This document shows positions 1-8,530 of a stretch of 64,000 nucleotides of DNA, piece by piece. The stretch covers positions 605,331 to 669,330 of the forward strand of contig NZ_RBIE01000001.1 in assembly GCF_003633715.1 (NCBI RefSeq), read 5' to 3'. Below the pieces are notes generated by a model. The model was not told the origin of the DNA and ran no database searches. It saw nothing but the letters and a program-made list of their open reading frames with translations. How positions within the stretch are numbered: the stretch's first letter is position 1; each line of letters starts with the position of its first letter. The position numbers and the translations under genes are program-made. The DNA comes from Thermovibrio guaymasensis. GTDB lineage: Bacteria; Aquificota; Aquificia; Desulfurobacteriales; Desulfurobacteriaceae.

Positions 1-389
1 TGATCCTCTATTCCAGCTTCAAGGAGGGCTTGACTGAGGGGAACTCCCTCCTTCAACCTTGAGCTAACTTTTTTGAAGAAGACTGCAAGGTGTTTTGATT
101 CTTCCGATTCTGTGAAAGATTCAACTGCCTCTACTATCGGTATTCCTGCATCAAGGAGGGTTGAAAGGGTTCTCAGGAATACTATTAGTTCCTGTGATGA
201 GGGGATATTCTTCCTTATTCTAAAAAGATCCTTTCTCCTCTTCTTTTCTCTTTTCTCTTCCTCTATCTGGTAGGGGTATATTCCTCTAGCCTTTAGTAGT
301 GAGTAGGCTGCCGACTTTGAAGGTGCCTCAATTACTCCTTTTACCTCTTTTCCTTGACTGTTAATTCCTCTGTACGAAAATACAGCCAT
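1..389 (-). CDS. gspF: Type II secretion inner-membrane protein GspF (partial, N-terminal ~129 residues)
   Basis: Reading the minus strand from 389 to the window edge gives an uninterrupted frame beginning MAVFSYRGINSQGKEVKGVI, the typical opening of the T2SF family (GspF/PilC), followed by the first cytoplasmic helical domain with the family pattern FLRTLSTLLDAGIPIVEAVE. GspF is the polytopic inner-membrane platform protein that couples the GspE ATPase to pseudopilus assembly. Its ATG overlaps the gspE stop (TAATG), so the two are translationally coupled and this is the fourth gsp gene in the operon. The rest of the protein, including the membrane helices, lies outside the window. PilC of a type IV pilus is the alternative; the neighbouring gspC argues for secretion. 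Confidence 0.9.
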   Translation of the reverse strand, partial: MAVFSYRGINSQGKEVKGVIEAPSKSAAYSLLKARGIYPYQIEEEKREKKRRKDLFRIRKNIPSSQELIVFLRTLSTLLDAGIPIVEAVESFTESEESKHLAVFFKKVSSRLKEGVPLSQALLEAGIED

Positions 390-2011
390 TAGCTCCTAGC
401 CACCCTAAGGACTTCCTCTGGAGTTGTTATTCCCATAGTAACTTTAACTGCACCGTCCATCTTTAGGGTTTTCATTCCCTTTTCTAAAGCTAGTTCCTTT
501 ATCTCTTCGCTATCCTTTCTCTCTAAGATTAAGCGTTTAATATCCTTGTCTATTTGTAATATCTCGTAAATTGCCGTTCTTCCAAGGTACCCAGTTCCAA
601 GGCAGTGTTCACACCCTTTACCTCTTGCAAATTTACCGGAGAAGTTTTTAATTCCGAGCTCCCTCTTTTCTTCCTCCGTAGGTGTGTAAAATTCCTTACA
701 GTAAGGACAAACTTTCCTAACTAACCTCTGGGCTATTACTCCTATTACAGATGAGGCTACCAGGAAAGGCTCTATTCCCATATCGGTTAGCCTTGTTATT
801 GAAGAAGGGGCATCGTTTGTATGGAGAGTTGAGAAGACAAGGTGTCCGGTGAGGGCTGATTGGATTGCTATCTCTGCAGTTTCAGTATCCCTGATTTCTC
901 CTACCATTATTACGTCTGGGTCCTGCCTTAGTATACTTCTTAGAGTATTTGCAAAGGTAAGGCCTATTTCAGGTTTAACTTGAACTTGGGAAATTCCATC
1001 AAGTTGATACTCAACGGGATCCTCAACGGTTATTACGTTTATCTCTTCCCTGTTTATCTCTGAGAGGGCGGCGTAAAGGGTCGTTGTTTTACCAGAACCG
1101 GTTGGTCCCGTTACCAGTAAGATCCCGTGGGGGGATTTTATTAAATCCATAAACTTTTCATAGTCTTCCGGAAGTAGTCCAAGTTCTTTCGTTGAGTAGA
1201 GGATACTCTCCTTCATTAAAAGCCTAAGGACAACTCTCTCCCCAAAGTAGGTGGGAAGAGTTGAAACCCTTATGTCTATCTCCTTCCCTCCTGCCCTTAT
1301 CATTATCCTTCCGTCCTGAGGAAGCCTCTTCTCTGCTATGTCAAGGTTTGCCATTATCTTTAGCCTAGATACAACTGCAGGAATTTTGCTCTTTGGTATT
1401 TCCCTAACTGTCTTAAGGACTCCATCTACTCTTAGCCTTACCCTCATTCTGTCTCTAAAGGGTTCAAAGTGGATATCGCTTGCCCTTCCCCTAACTGCCA
1501 ACATCAGGATTTCGTTTATGAGCTGAACGATTGGGGCTTCCTCTAAAGAAGTTAGTATGTCCTCTTCTCTCTTCTCTACTTCCCTCTCTTGAACTACTTC
1601 CTCCTCACTTCCCTGTAGGAGGTTATTTATCTCGTCGTAAGGAACTACTACAACCTTTACCGGTTTAGATAGGAGCCATTCAAATTTCTTTATTCCTTCC
1701 CTGTTAAAGGGGTTGTCTGTTCCTACTACAACTTCTTCATCGGTTTCGTAGAGTGGAACTATTCTTTCCCTTCTAATTAGTTGGCTTGGAACTTTCTCAA
1801 TGAGCTCCTTTTGAGGTTTTGGAGGATTCCTTAAGAAATCAAAACCGACCTCTTTAAATAGCTCTTCTGCCTCTTTTAGGTGCCACTTTAAAAGGCCTGA
1901 GGCTTCTCTGAAGGATTGGAGCTCCTGTTTAGGTAGGAGCCCTTTCCCCTTTAACTCCTCTATAAACTCTTTCTCACTTAAGTTTTTTAACCTCAATTTC
2001 CATTCCTTCAT
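389..2011 (-). CDS. gspE: Type II secretion ATPase GspE
   Basis: Hexameric cytoplasmic ATPase that powers the type II secretion pseudopilus. Of 540 residues, about 1-130 form the GspE/PilB N-terminal domain. The ATPase core follows, with Walker A GPTGSGKTTT near residue 302, Walker B with the Asp/Glu box VIMVGEIRDTET near 369, and the His box around GHLVFSTLHTND. A GspE-type zinc motif is present: CPYC near 434 and CEHC near 467. The start is uncertain. The ATG at 2011 overlaps gspD by 38 nt and has a weak ribosome site, whereas a TTG five codons in (first base 1996) has AAGGA seven bases upstream. The 3' end overlaps the gspF start by one base. PilB is the alternative assignment. Confidence 0.93.
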   Translation of the reverse strand: MKEWKLRLKNLSEKEFIEELKGKGLLPKQELQSFREASGLLKWHLKEAEELFKEVGFDFLRNPPKPQKELIEKVPSQLIRRERIVPLYETDEEVVVGTDNPFNREGIKKFEWLLSKPVKVVVVPYDEINNLLQGSEEEVVQEREVEKREEDILTSLEEAPIVQLINEILMLAVRGRASDIHFEPFRDRMRVRLRVDGVLKTVREIPKSKIPAVVSRLKIMANLDIAEKRLPQDGRIMIRAGGKEIDIRVSTLPTYFGERVVLRLLMKESILYSTKELGLLPEDYEKFMDLIKSPHGILLVTGPTGSGKTTTLYAALSEINREEINVITVEDPVEYQLDGISQVQVKPEIGLTFANTLRSILRQDPDVIMVGEIRDTETAEIAIQSALTGHLVFSTLHTNDAPSSITRLTDMGIEPFLVASSVIGVIAQRLVRKVCPYCKEFYTPTEEEKRELGIKNFSGKFARGKGCEHCLGTGYLGRTAIYEILQIDKDIKRLILERKDSEEIKELALEKGMKTLKMDGAVKVTMGITTPEEVLRVARS

Positions 2012-3878
2012 TTAGTTCAAACTTTCCGAATCCTTTTATGTCTGAGAGTACACTACTTCTAGTTCTCTTAATTTCTTCAAGGTTTTCGTTGTACTCGTTT
2101 ACTTTTGTGCTTGTAAGGGAGTTTTCCTCCTGAACGTTTCTGACAACTTTAGGGGTAATAAATACTAGCAGGTTGGTTTTCTCAATCTGGTGTCCAGTCT
2201 TTTTAAACAAGTTACCTACGACAGGTATACTTCCCAGTACTGGAATCCTCTCAACCGTCGTTAGCTTCTTCTTCTTAATTAAACCACCAATAACTAAAGT
2301 CTGGCCGTTTTTGACGTCAACCGTTGTCCTAGTTTCCCTCTTTGAGGTAATAGGAGCTGTTTGATCTGCATTTGCATAACCTACTACGTCTTCTACCTTT
2401 TCGTAAACCTTTAACCTAACTTCTCCTGATGCGGTTATGTGAGGAGTTATCTTTAGAACTATTCCAACGTCCTTATAGTCGTAGGAGATTACAGGATTGT
2501 TGTTTGCGTCGTACTTCAATCCGGTAGAGTAAGGAATCACTTTTGATATGTTTATCTCTGCCTCTTCGTTATCCAAAGTTAAGATTTGGGGGGTTGCTAT
2601 AACATTAACTCCGCCTTCCTTTGCGTAGGCGTTGAGTAAGAGACCTATGTCTGGAGTTCCATCTCTCCACTTAGCTATACCAAGTAAAAGTCCGGGGGAT
2701 GCAGAGGGGTATCCTGGTTGGAGGGGAAGGTTTCCGTACAAACTTCCTCCAAATGGAACGTGCTCTCCCCTTGAGAGGAATTTCCACTCAACCCCCATCT
2801 GGAGGAGCTTATCCATTGACATTTCAACAATTTGAACTTCAACAAATACTTGGGGTCTTTTAACGTCTATGCTCTTTATTATTTCCTTTATTACCGCAAA
2901 GTCTTCAGGTTTTGAAAGAACTATTAGAGAGTTGCTCGATTTGTCTGCAACTATCTTTACAGCTCCAGTAAGCCCGTACTTCTTCTTGTCGCTCCCCTTA
3001 AATAGGCTGTCAAGGACTTTTGCCGTGTCCTCTGCAAATGCGTAGTTAAGCCTGACTATGTGAACGTTTCCTTTTTTTACCTTAATGGGCTTATCTAATT
3101 TTGCAATCAGTGAGTTAACCTGTCTAACGATTTTGGGAGTTCCTACTAGGTAGAGGGTGTTTGTCCTTTCATCCGTTGCAAAGTGGAAGTAGTCCCTTCC
3201 TGGAATTGGGAATGTTTTTGCTATATCAAAGGCAAAGCCCTTTTCAAGGAGTGCCTTTAGTACTTTCTCAACGTCTTCAGCCCTTGCGTTTTTTAACTTG
3301 TAGGAAGCTATTTGAAGGCTTACCGGAGCCCTATCAAGCCTGTTCAAAACTGTTATTAGCTTGTGGATGTTCTTCTCTTTATCGGTTACTATTATGGCGT
3401 TTGAATCCCTTACTATACTCACCTTTCCGACTCTTGAAAGCATGTTCCTCGCCATTGAGTGTAAGTTTGCTACTAGTAGGTGTTTTGGTATATAGATGTA
3501 CGTAAGGACCTTATCTCCACCGTCAATTTTTCCCCTTGCGACCGTTGCTGACTCTCTTGCAACTTGGTTGTTCCTCACTATCTTCACGTAGTGGCCGTAA
3601 TCAACAACTTGGTATCCCAGCTCGTCAAGGGCTGCAACGTAGAGGTTGAAGAGCTCTTTCCTTGGAATGGGCTGGGGGGAAATAACGGTTATCTTTCCCC
3701 TTAAACTTGGAGGAATTACGATATTTTTACCTGTGGCCTTACTAACTATCTTTGTAAAATCCTTTATATCAACTTCCTCAAAGTTAACCTGAACTGAGGA
3801 AGGTTCTTGAGATAGGGATTTTTCAGGGGCGCCCATCAGGGTTAAAATCGTATATAGGACCGATAGTTTCCTTCTCAT
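1974..3878 (-). CDS. gspD: Type II secretion outer-membrane secretin GspD
   Basis: Forms the multimeric outer-membrane channel of type II secretion. The 634-residue protein starts with a short hydrophobic export signal (residues ~1-23). The N0 domain (~28-100) begins with VNFEEVDIKDFTKIV, the secretin/TonB short N-terminal fold. Two or three ring-building N domains follow (~115-360, with repeats such as VEKVLKALLEKGF and ITVLNRLDRAPV). The C-terminal secretin barrel (~380-600) carries the conserved VIATPQILTLDNEEAEI and VPVLGSIPVVGNLFK signatures. The ~45 residues after the barrel are charged and may act as a pilotin-binding S domain (inference). It lies 10 nt after gspC and overlaps gspE by 38 nt. 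Confidence 0.93.
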   Translation of the reverse strand: MRRKLSVLYTILTLMGAPEKSLSQEPSSVQVNFEEVDIKDFTKIVSKATGKNIVIPPSLRGKITVISPQPIPRKELFNLYVAALDELGYQVVDYGHYVKIVRNNQVARESATVARGKIDGGDKVLTYIYIPKHLLVANLHSMARNMLSRVGKVSIVRDSNAIIVTDKEKNIHKLITVLNRLDRAPVSLQIASYKLKNARAEDVEKVLKALLEKGFAFDIAKTFPIPGRDYFHFATDERTNTLYLVGTPKIVRQVNSLIAKLDKPIKVKKGNVHIVRLNYAFAEDTAKVLDSLFKGSDKKKYGLTGAVKIVADKSSNSLIVLSKPEDFAVIKEIIKSIDVKRPQVFVEVQIVEMSMDKLLQMGVEWKFLSRGEHVPFGGSLYGNLPLQPGYPSASPGLLLGIAKWRDGTPDIGLLLNAYAKEGGVNVIATPQILTLDNEEAEINISKVIPYSTGLKYDANNNPVISYDYKDVGIVLKITPHITASGEVRLKVYEKVEDVVGYANADQTAPITSKRETRTTVDVKNGQTLVIGGLIKKKKLTTVERIPVLGSIPVVGNLFKKTGHQIEKTNLLVFITPKVVRNVQEENSLTSTKVNEYNENLEEIKRTRSSVLSDIKGFGKFELNEGMEIEVKKLK

Positions 3879-3888
3879 CTTTCTCTCC

Positions 3889-4677
3889 CTATTCTATCTC
3901 GTAATTTAGTTTGACTTTTCTTCCTCTTCTTAAGACTGTTATAGTTATTGAATCAGCGTTCTTTAGCTTTTCAAAGGCTGCAAAAGAGTCTTCAGGTGTT
4001 CTTATCCTTATCTCATTTATGGAGAGGATAATATCCCCTGGCCTTATTCCAAGTTTATAGATAAAGCTTTTTGGGTTAACGTAGTTAACCTTTAACCCTT
4101 CAGGGTTCTTTACTGGAACGATGTTTATGTACTTGAGGAAATCTCCGGTTGAAATTTGATTAATGATTTCCTTCCTCCTTATGAAGAAGGTTTTTCCATT
4201 TTCGTAGGCTCTCTTTCTCTCTAAAGTTTCCTTTCCCTTGAGTTTGAGGATAAACTTCCTTCTTCCCTTTGATAGAACTACCTCTTCAGGGTAGACCTTT
4301 TCGACTTTGTAGCCTGCAATTTCTTGACCTTCAGATACTATAAGTGTCTTTCCGGAACTGTCCTTCAGTATTGCTATACTGTGGCCACACTTTGAACATA
4401 TTACAGTTCCCTTTAGGGTGTAGGTTTCAAAAGAGATTATTGTTTCCTGAGGGATCTCTTCTACCCTCTCCTTCTTCCCTCTTGAAAGGAAGAAACCTTC
4501 CCTCTCAAGGTTGTAGCTTAGGTTAAACCTCTGAGGAACGGTTTTATACAGGGATAAGGAGAACTTCTTGCACGGTTTTACTTTTAAAAGGGCAAGTGAG
4601 GATATGAAGTAGGAAAGTGAATAGGCGAACAGTACAGTAATAAATAAGTTTAATGCTGTTTCACCCTTTAATCTCAT
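3889..4677 (-). CDS. gspC: Type II secretion protein GspC-like, HR + PDZ
   Basis: 262 residues with one N-terminal membrane helix (~10-30). A periplasmic homology-region-like beta domain follows (~85-155), containing CSKCGHSIAILKD and EGQEIAGYKVEKVYPEEVVL, the pattern by which GspC/PilP domains contact the secretin. A PDZ domain closes the protein (~195-262, GIRPGDIILSINEIRIRTPE). GspC bridges the inner-membrane platform and GspD and is the component that marks this operon as type II secretion rather than type IV pili. The CSKC pair inside the HR region is unusual and might form a disulfide or bind a metal (inference). It overlaps the upstream nucleotidyltransferase gene by 17 nt. Confidence 0.82.
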   Translation of the reverse strand: MRLKGETALNLFITVLFAYSLSYFISSLALLKVKPCKKFSLSLYKTVPQRFNLSYNLEREGFFLSRGKKERVEEIPQETIISFETYTLKGTVICSKCGHSIAILKDSSGKTLIVSEGQEIAGYKVEKVYPEEVVLSKGRRKFILKLKGKETLERKRAYENGKTFFIRRKEIINQISTGDFLKYINIVPVKNPEGLKVNYVNPKSFIYKLGIRPGDIILSINEIRIRTPEDSFAAFEKLKNADSITITVLRRGRKVKLNYEIE

Positions 4678-7285
4678 TCAAGAGCTCCTTCACCATGGCT
4701 AACTGCCCTTCCCTATCTTCCTTCTCTACTTCCTTATCAAGTATTGCATATTTTACTCTATTTAGAATTTTCTTATAAACCGGTCCCGGTTTTAAGCCGA
4801 GCTCCTTTAAGTCCTCTCCTCCGATTAAGGGCTTTACAAACCTGCTTTCCTTCATGAAGTTTAGCACCTTCTCCTTTACTTCATCAGAGGTGGCTCCAAG
4901 GAGAATGAGAAGTTCTTCGGGCTTTTTCTCAAGTATCTGGTACACTTGGCTGGGGAGGTTTGCTTTCCTTAGTTTCTGGAGCGTAGGGTGGATTTCCTTT
5001 AGAACCGACTTTAAAAGTTTCCTCTCCTTCTCAGGCACTGCAAGTTCCTCTATGTATTTTTCAACTCTCTCGTGGGGTTCTTTAAAGAAGAGAGCTCCAA
5101 GGTAAGCTATGTGGTAAAGGGTTTCCTTTTCAGGGAAGTTTAGTTTATGCCAAGTTATTATTTTCCTTACCCTTTCAAAAAGGTCTTTTTTACTCCTGTC
5201 CCACCTTAAGTTTGGAAAGAGCTCTTTTAGAACTCCGTACTTTTCCATCTTTAAGAAAACCCTTAGGGGGTTCTCCTCGTTTAGAATCTGTTTTAGCTCG
5301 TGGTAGATTCTCTGTCCTTCAACGGTTTTAAATAGCTTCCTCTCAACTGCTATCTTTAAGAGTTTTTCTGTGTGTTTTCCCAAATCAAACCTGTAGCGGG
5401 TTGAAAACCTGAGAGCTCTCAGTATCCTTGTAGGATCTTCAACGAAGGAGAGGGCGTGGAGAACTCTTATTTTCCTGTCCTTTATGTCTTTCAGAGCTCC
5501 AAAAAAGTCTATTAGTTTTCCAAACTCCTTCTCATTTATCTTTACTGCCAAAGTGTTGATTGTAAAATCCCTTCTGAATAGGTCTTTCTTTAAGGGAGCA
5601 GACTCAACTTCAGGAAGAGCTCCGGGGGAGCGGTAAACTTCCGTCCTTGCAGATGCCATATCTATTCTCGTTCCATCTTTAAATACTAAAGTTGCCGTTT
5701 TGAACCTGTCAAACGTGTGAACTTTTGCAGAGAGTTCTCTTCCCAATACCTTTGCAAACTCTGTTGCATCTCCCTCAACAACTATATCAATATCAAAATT
5801 CTTCCTTCCAATTATCAAGTCCCTTACAAACCCTCCGACTATGTAGGCGTTTATCCCCAACCTATCGGCTATCTGGCCGATTTTCTGTATTAGGTTAAAG
5901 AGCTCTTCAGGTAAAGTTTCCTTTAACTTCCCCTTAACGTTCCTGTAGTGGGGTTGACCGCTCCTCTTTCTTTCGTAGTACTTCTGCGTTTCCTCAAGTT
6001 CTTCCCTGTAGAGGTTCATGAGGATGTCTGTTCTTGTTATTACCCCGATAACTTCCCTTCCTTCAACAACCGGAACGAAGCTCTGCTGCCTTTTAACTAT
6101 TATCTCCTCAACTCTACTTATGGGCTCTTGAGGGTTTACGGTAAAAAACTCCCTCTCCATTACCTCCTCTACTGGGTTCTTTTCAAGCCCCATGTAGAGG
6201 GCTTTATCAAGGAGGGCTCTCGTTACTATTCCCTCAATTTCCTCTCTTTCGTTAACTACAGGGGCTGCATTTATGCTGTTTTTCATCAGGATTTTCCTTG
6301 CCTCTTCAACTGTTGCACCTTTCTTAATTGAAATTACGGGAGACGTCATTATGTCCTGTGCCCTCTTAAGGGGAACTATGACCTCTTCAAGTACTTCCTT
6401 AAGCTCTTCAAGGACTTCAAAGGCGGTTTTCCCCTTAATAGACGCTGAGGCTGCTTCCCTGTGACCTCCTCCCCCAAACCTTTCTGCTACGAGGGATACG
6501 TCAACTTTTTTCGTCCTGCTCCTTCCTATTAAGAAAGTTGTTGATTGAACTTCAACCACCCCAAAGATTGCCGGTAGTGAGTAGATGTCCATTATCCTGC
6601 TGATGAGGGGAGCTATGTCACCTACGTAGGAGTCAAACCTTCCATAAGTTATTCCTAACTGGTTTCCGTGGACTTCCACTACTTTCAAGTTGTCCTTTAA
6701 AACCTTTAATAGGTCTATCTCTTTTTCCGTTAGTTCCTTTGGCAAGTACTTCTTTACGAACTCAACGTCGGCTCCTACAGAGAGTAAGAAGGCTGCAGCT
6801 AGGAAGTCTATGGGTTTTGTTGATGGATACCTGAAAGAGCCTGTATCTGAGTAGATTCCGGAAAGCATTGCGCTTGCTTCGTAGGGGTTCGGAATTAGCC
6901 CTTTTCCTTTAAGGATTAGTGCTATTATTGAAGTTGTCGCTCCTGCCTCTTTGTAGTGGAGCTGGCTGACCTTTCCAAGGAGTTCCTCAGAGTGGTGGTC
7001 AAAAATAATTACCTGCGTTTTATCGCTTATCCTTCTCTTTAAGGCTTCCGGTATCCTTTCAAGGTTATCTGTATCAACCACTATCAGCTTTCCTATTTCT
7101 CCTTCAAAGTCTTTCTCTTCTGTAAATTCAAGGATTTCAGGGTTTTCCTCAAGGAGTTTAATTACGTCCTCCCCCTTCGTTTCGGGTAGAACTACCTCCC
7201 CTTCAGGGTAGATTTTCTTTACACCTATAACTGCTCCTAGGGCGTCAAGGTCCATATTTTTATGGGTCGTTATCACGGTTTTCAT
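4661..7285 (-). CDS. tRNA nucleotidyltransferase fused to DHH phosphoesterase and CBS pair
   Basis: An 874-residue three-part protein. Residues ~1-310 form a DHH-DHHA1 phosphoesterase unit (THKNMDLDALGA, VVDTDN, FDHHSEE, GGGGHREAASA). Residues ~312-430 are two CBS domains, which usually sense adenine nucleotides. From ~470 comes a class II poly(A) polymerase/CCA-adding head (GGFVRDLIIG, then DIDIVVEGDA with the metal-binding Asp pair), the RRDFTINTLA element and an RNA-binding tail. It probably adds C and/or A to tRNA 3' ends. Aquificales are known to split CC- and A-adding activities between two enzymes, and sequence alone does not tell which this is. It is first in a co-directional run ending in the gsp genes. 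Its start lies 34 nt from the divergent folP start chosen here. Confidence 0.85.
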   Translation of the reverse strand: MKTVITTHKNMDLDALGAVIGVKKIYPEGEVVLPETKGEDVIKLLEENPEILEFTEEKDFEGEIGKLIVVDTDNLERIPEALKRRISDKTQVIIFDHHSEELLGKVSQLHYKEAGATTSIIALILKGKGLIPNPYEASAMLSGIYSDTGSFRYPSTKPIDFLAAAFLLSVGADVEFVKKYLPKELTEKEIDLLKVLKDNLKVVEVHGNQLGITYGRFDSYVGDIAPLISRIMDIYSLPAIFGVVEVQSTTFLIGRSRTKKVDVSLVAERFGGGGHREAASASIKGKTAFEVLEELKEVLEEVIVPLKRAQDIMTSPVISIKKGATVEEARKILMKNSINAAPVVNEREEIEGIVTRALLDKALYMGLEKNPVEEVMEREFFTVNPQEPISRVEEIIVKRQQSFVPVVEGREVIGVITRTDILMNLYREELEETQKYYERKRSGQPHYRNVKGKLKETLPEELFNLIQKIGQIADRLGINAYIVGGFVRDLIIGRKNFDIDIVVEGDATEFAKVLGRELSAKVHTFDRFKTATLVFKDGTRIDMASARTEVYRSPGALPEVESAPLKKDLFRRDFTINTLAVKINEKEFGKLIDFFGALKDIKDRKIRVLHALSFVEDPTRILRALRFSTRYRFDLGKHTEKLLKIAVERKLFKTVEGQRIYHELKQILNEENPLRVFLKMEKYGVLKELFPNLRWDRSKKDLFERVRKIITWHKLNFPEKETLYHIAYLGALFFKEPHERVEKYIEELAVPEKERKLLKSVLKEIHPTLQKLRKANLPSQVYQILEKKPEELLILLGATSDEVKEKVLNFMKESRFVKPLIGGEDLKELGLKPGPVYKKILNRVKYAILDKEVEKEDREGQLAMVKELLNEIKG

Positions 7286-7287
7286 CG

Positions 7288-7293
7288 TATAAT
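7288..7293 (+). promoter_or_regulatory. Candidate -10 box for folP operon
   Basis: A perfect TATAAT sits 25 nt upstream of the chosen folP GTG. It would give a leader of roughly 19-20 nt that includes the AAGGAG ribosome site at 7303-7308. No convincing -35 hexamer is seen at the right distance, so this rests on the -10 match and its position alone. Confidence 0.4.
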
Positions 7294-7318
7294 CTCCGAG
7301 AAAAGGAGTTGGCTAAAA

Positions 7319-8530
7319 GTGAAGGTAAGAGTAAAGGAGTTTAAAGACAAGGCTTCTTTAAAGGAGTATCTCCTATCTTTGGGCAATACTACTCAAGGGG
7401 CCGAGATCCTCTCGTCAAAGGGAAAAGTTTTCTTATTTGAATTAGACGGGGTTGATACGAGGGCTGCCAACATTTTAAAGCAGGACGCAATTTCTGTCGG
7501 TGGTGACTGTGCCGTTCCGAGGAAGGCATCTTCCTTTGAAAAGGGCTACTGGAAGGTTTTGCTCGTTGTAAACGGTAGAGAGCTTGATAAGTTAACTGAG
7601 AAGTTGGAGAAACAACCCTTCGGTTTGAGGAAGCTCTCTTTAAAGTTAAGGGAAACTTTAAAGAACTACCTAAAGGACTCTTTCATCCTCTCCTATAGGG
7701 GAAAGGAGCTTCCCCTCTCTGAGCCCGTTGTTATGGGGATTTTAAACGCTACTCCAGATTCTTTTTCTGATGGCGGGAAATACACTTCCCTTGATTCAGC
7801 AGTTAAAAGGGCTGAGGAGATAATCTCTCAAGGCGGTAAGATCGTTGATGTCGGTGGGGAGTCAACCAGGCCGGGGGCTCCTCCAGTTCCCCTTGAGGAG
7901 GAGTTAAGGAGGGTTATTCCTGTTATAAGGGAGATAAGGAAGAAATTGGGAGATAACTTCTTTATTTCCATTGATACCTATAAAGCTGAAGTTGCCCGTC
8001 AAGCCCTCCTTGAAGGAGCAGATATGGTTAACGACGTAAGCGCCTTAAGGTTTGATCCAAAGATGGCCGAGGTTGTCTCCTCCTTCGGATGTCCGGTTGT
8101 AATTATGCACATGAAGGGAACACCAAGAGATATGCAGAAGAATCCCCACTACGAGGACGTAGTTTCTGAGATATGCGATTTCTTTGAGGAGAGAATTTCC
8201 TTTGCGCTTGAGAGAGGGGTAAGTAGGGATAAAATTATCCTTGACCCAGGAATAGGCTTTGGAAAAAGGTTAATTGAGGATAACCTCTGCATTTTAAAGA
8301 GGTTCTCGGAGTTCAGAGTTTTTGGCCTTCCCCTTCTAATAGGAGCTTCAAGGAAAAGCTTTATAGGAGCAATTACTGGAGTTGAGAATCCTGAAGATAG
8401 ACTAGCGGGAAGCCTTGGAGCAATAGCTCCTGCTTTTTATAGAGGGGCGAAAATTTTTAGGGTTCACGACGTAAAGGAGACTTACGATTTCCTAAAACTC
8501 CTTTACGAAGTTGAGAGGGCTAAGTGCTGA
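7319..8530 (+). CDS. folP: Dihydropteroate synthase FolP with N-terminal extension
   Basis: Condenses p-aminobenzoate with the pterin pyrophosphate in folate synthesis. The C-terminal ~270 residues carry the pterin-binding signatures: MGILNATPDSFSDGG, GGESTRPGA, the DxYxA-type strand ISIDTYKAEVARQAL, NDVSAL, ILDPGIGFGK and GASRKSFIG. About 130 residues precede this core, a long extension of the kind seen in some thermophile enzymes. The frame is open back to an ATG at 7262, but that lies inside the opposite gene and upstream of a TATAAT at 7288. The GTG at 7319 has AAGGAG ten bases upstream and is preferred. Its 3' end overlaps cdaA by 7 nt, so it heads a c-di-AMP/peptidoglycan-precursor operon. 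Confidence 0.92.
   Translation: MKVRVKEFKDKASLKEYLLSLGNTTQGAEILSSKGKVFLFELDGVDTRAANILKQDAISVGGDCAVPRKASSFEKGYWKVLLVVNGRELDKLTEKLEKQPFGLRKLSLKLRETLKNYLKDSFILSYRGKELPLSEPVVMGILNATPDSFSDGGKYTSLDSAVKRAEEIISQGGKIVDVGGESTRPGAPPVPLEEELRRVIPVIREIRKKLGDNFFISIDTYKAEVARQALLEGADMVNDVSALRFDPKMAEVVSSFGCPVVIMHMKGTPRDMQKNPHYEDVVSEICDFFEERISFALERGVSRDKIILDPGIGFGKRLIEDNLCILKRFSEFRVFGLPLLIGASRKSFIGAITGVENPEDRLAGSLGAIAPAFYRGAKIFRVHDVKETYDFLKLLYEVERAKC

Noticed and set aside
3161-3505. 114-codon open frame on the plus strand opposite gspD
   Set aside because: It is a shadow of gspD: no ribosome site, and composition that mirrors the opposite strand.
5948-6331. 127-codon open frame opposite the CBS region of the nucleotidyltransferase gene
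   Set aside because: Antisense shadow with no domain, and it lies within strongly conserved CBS/DHH coding sequence.
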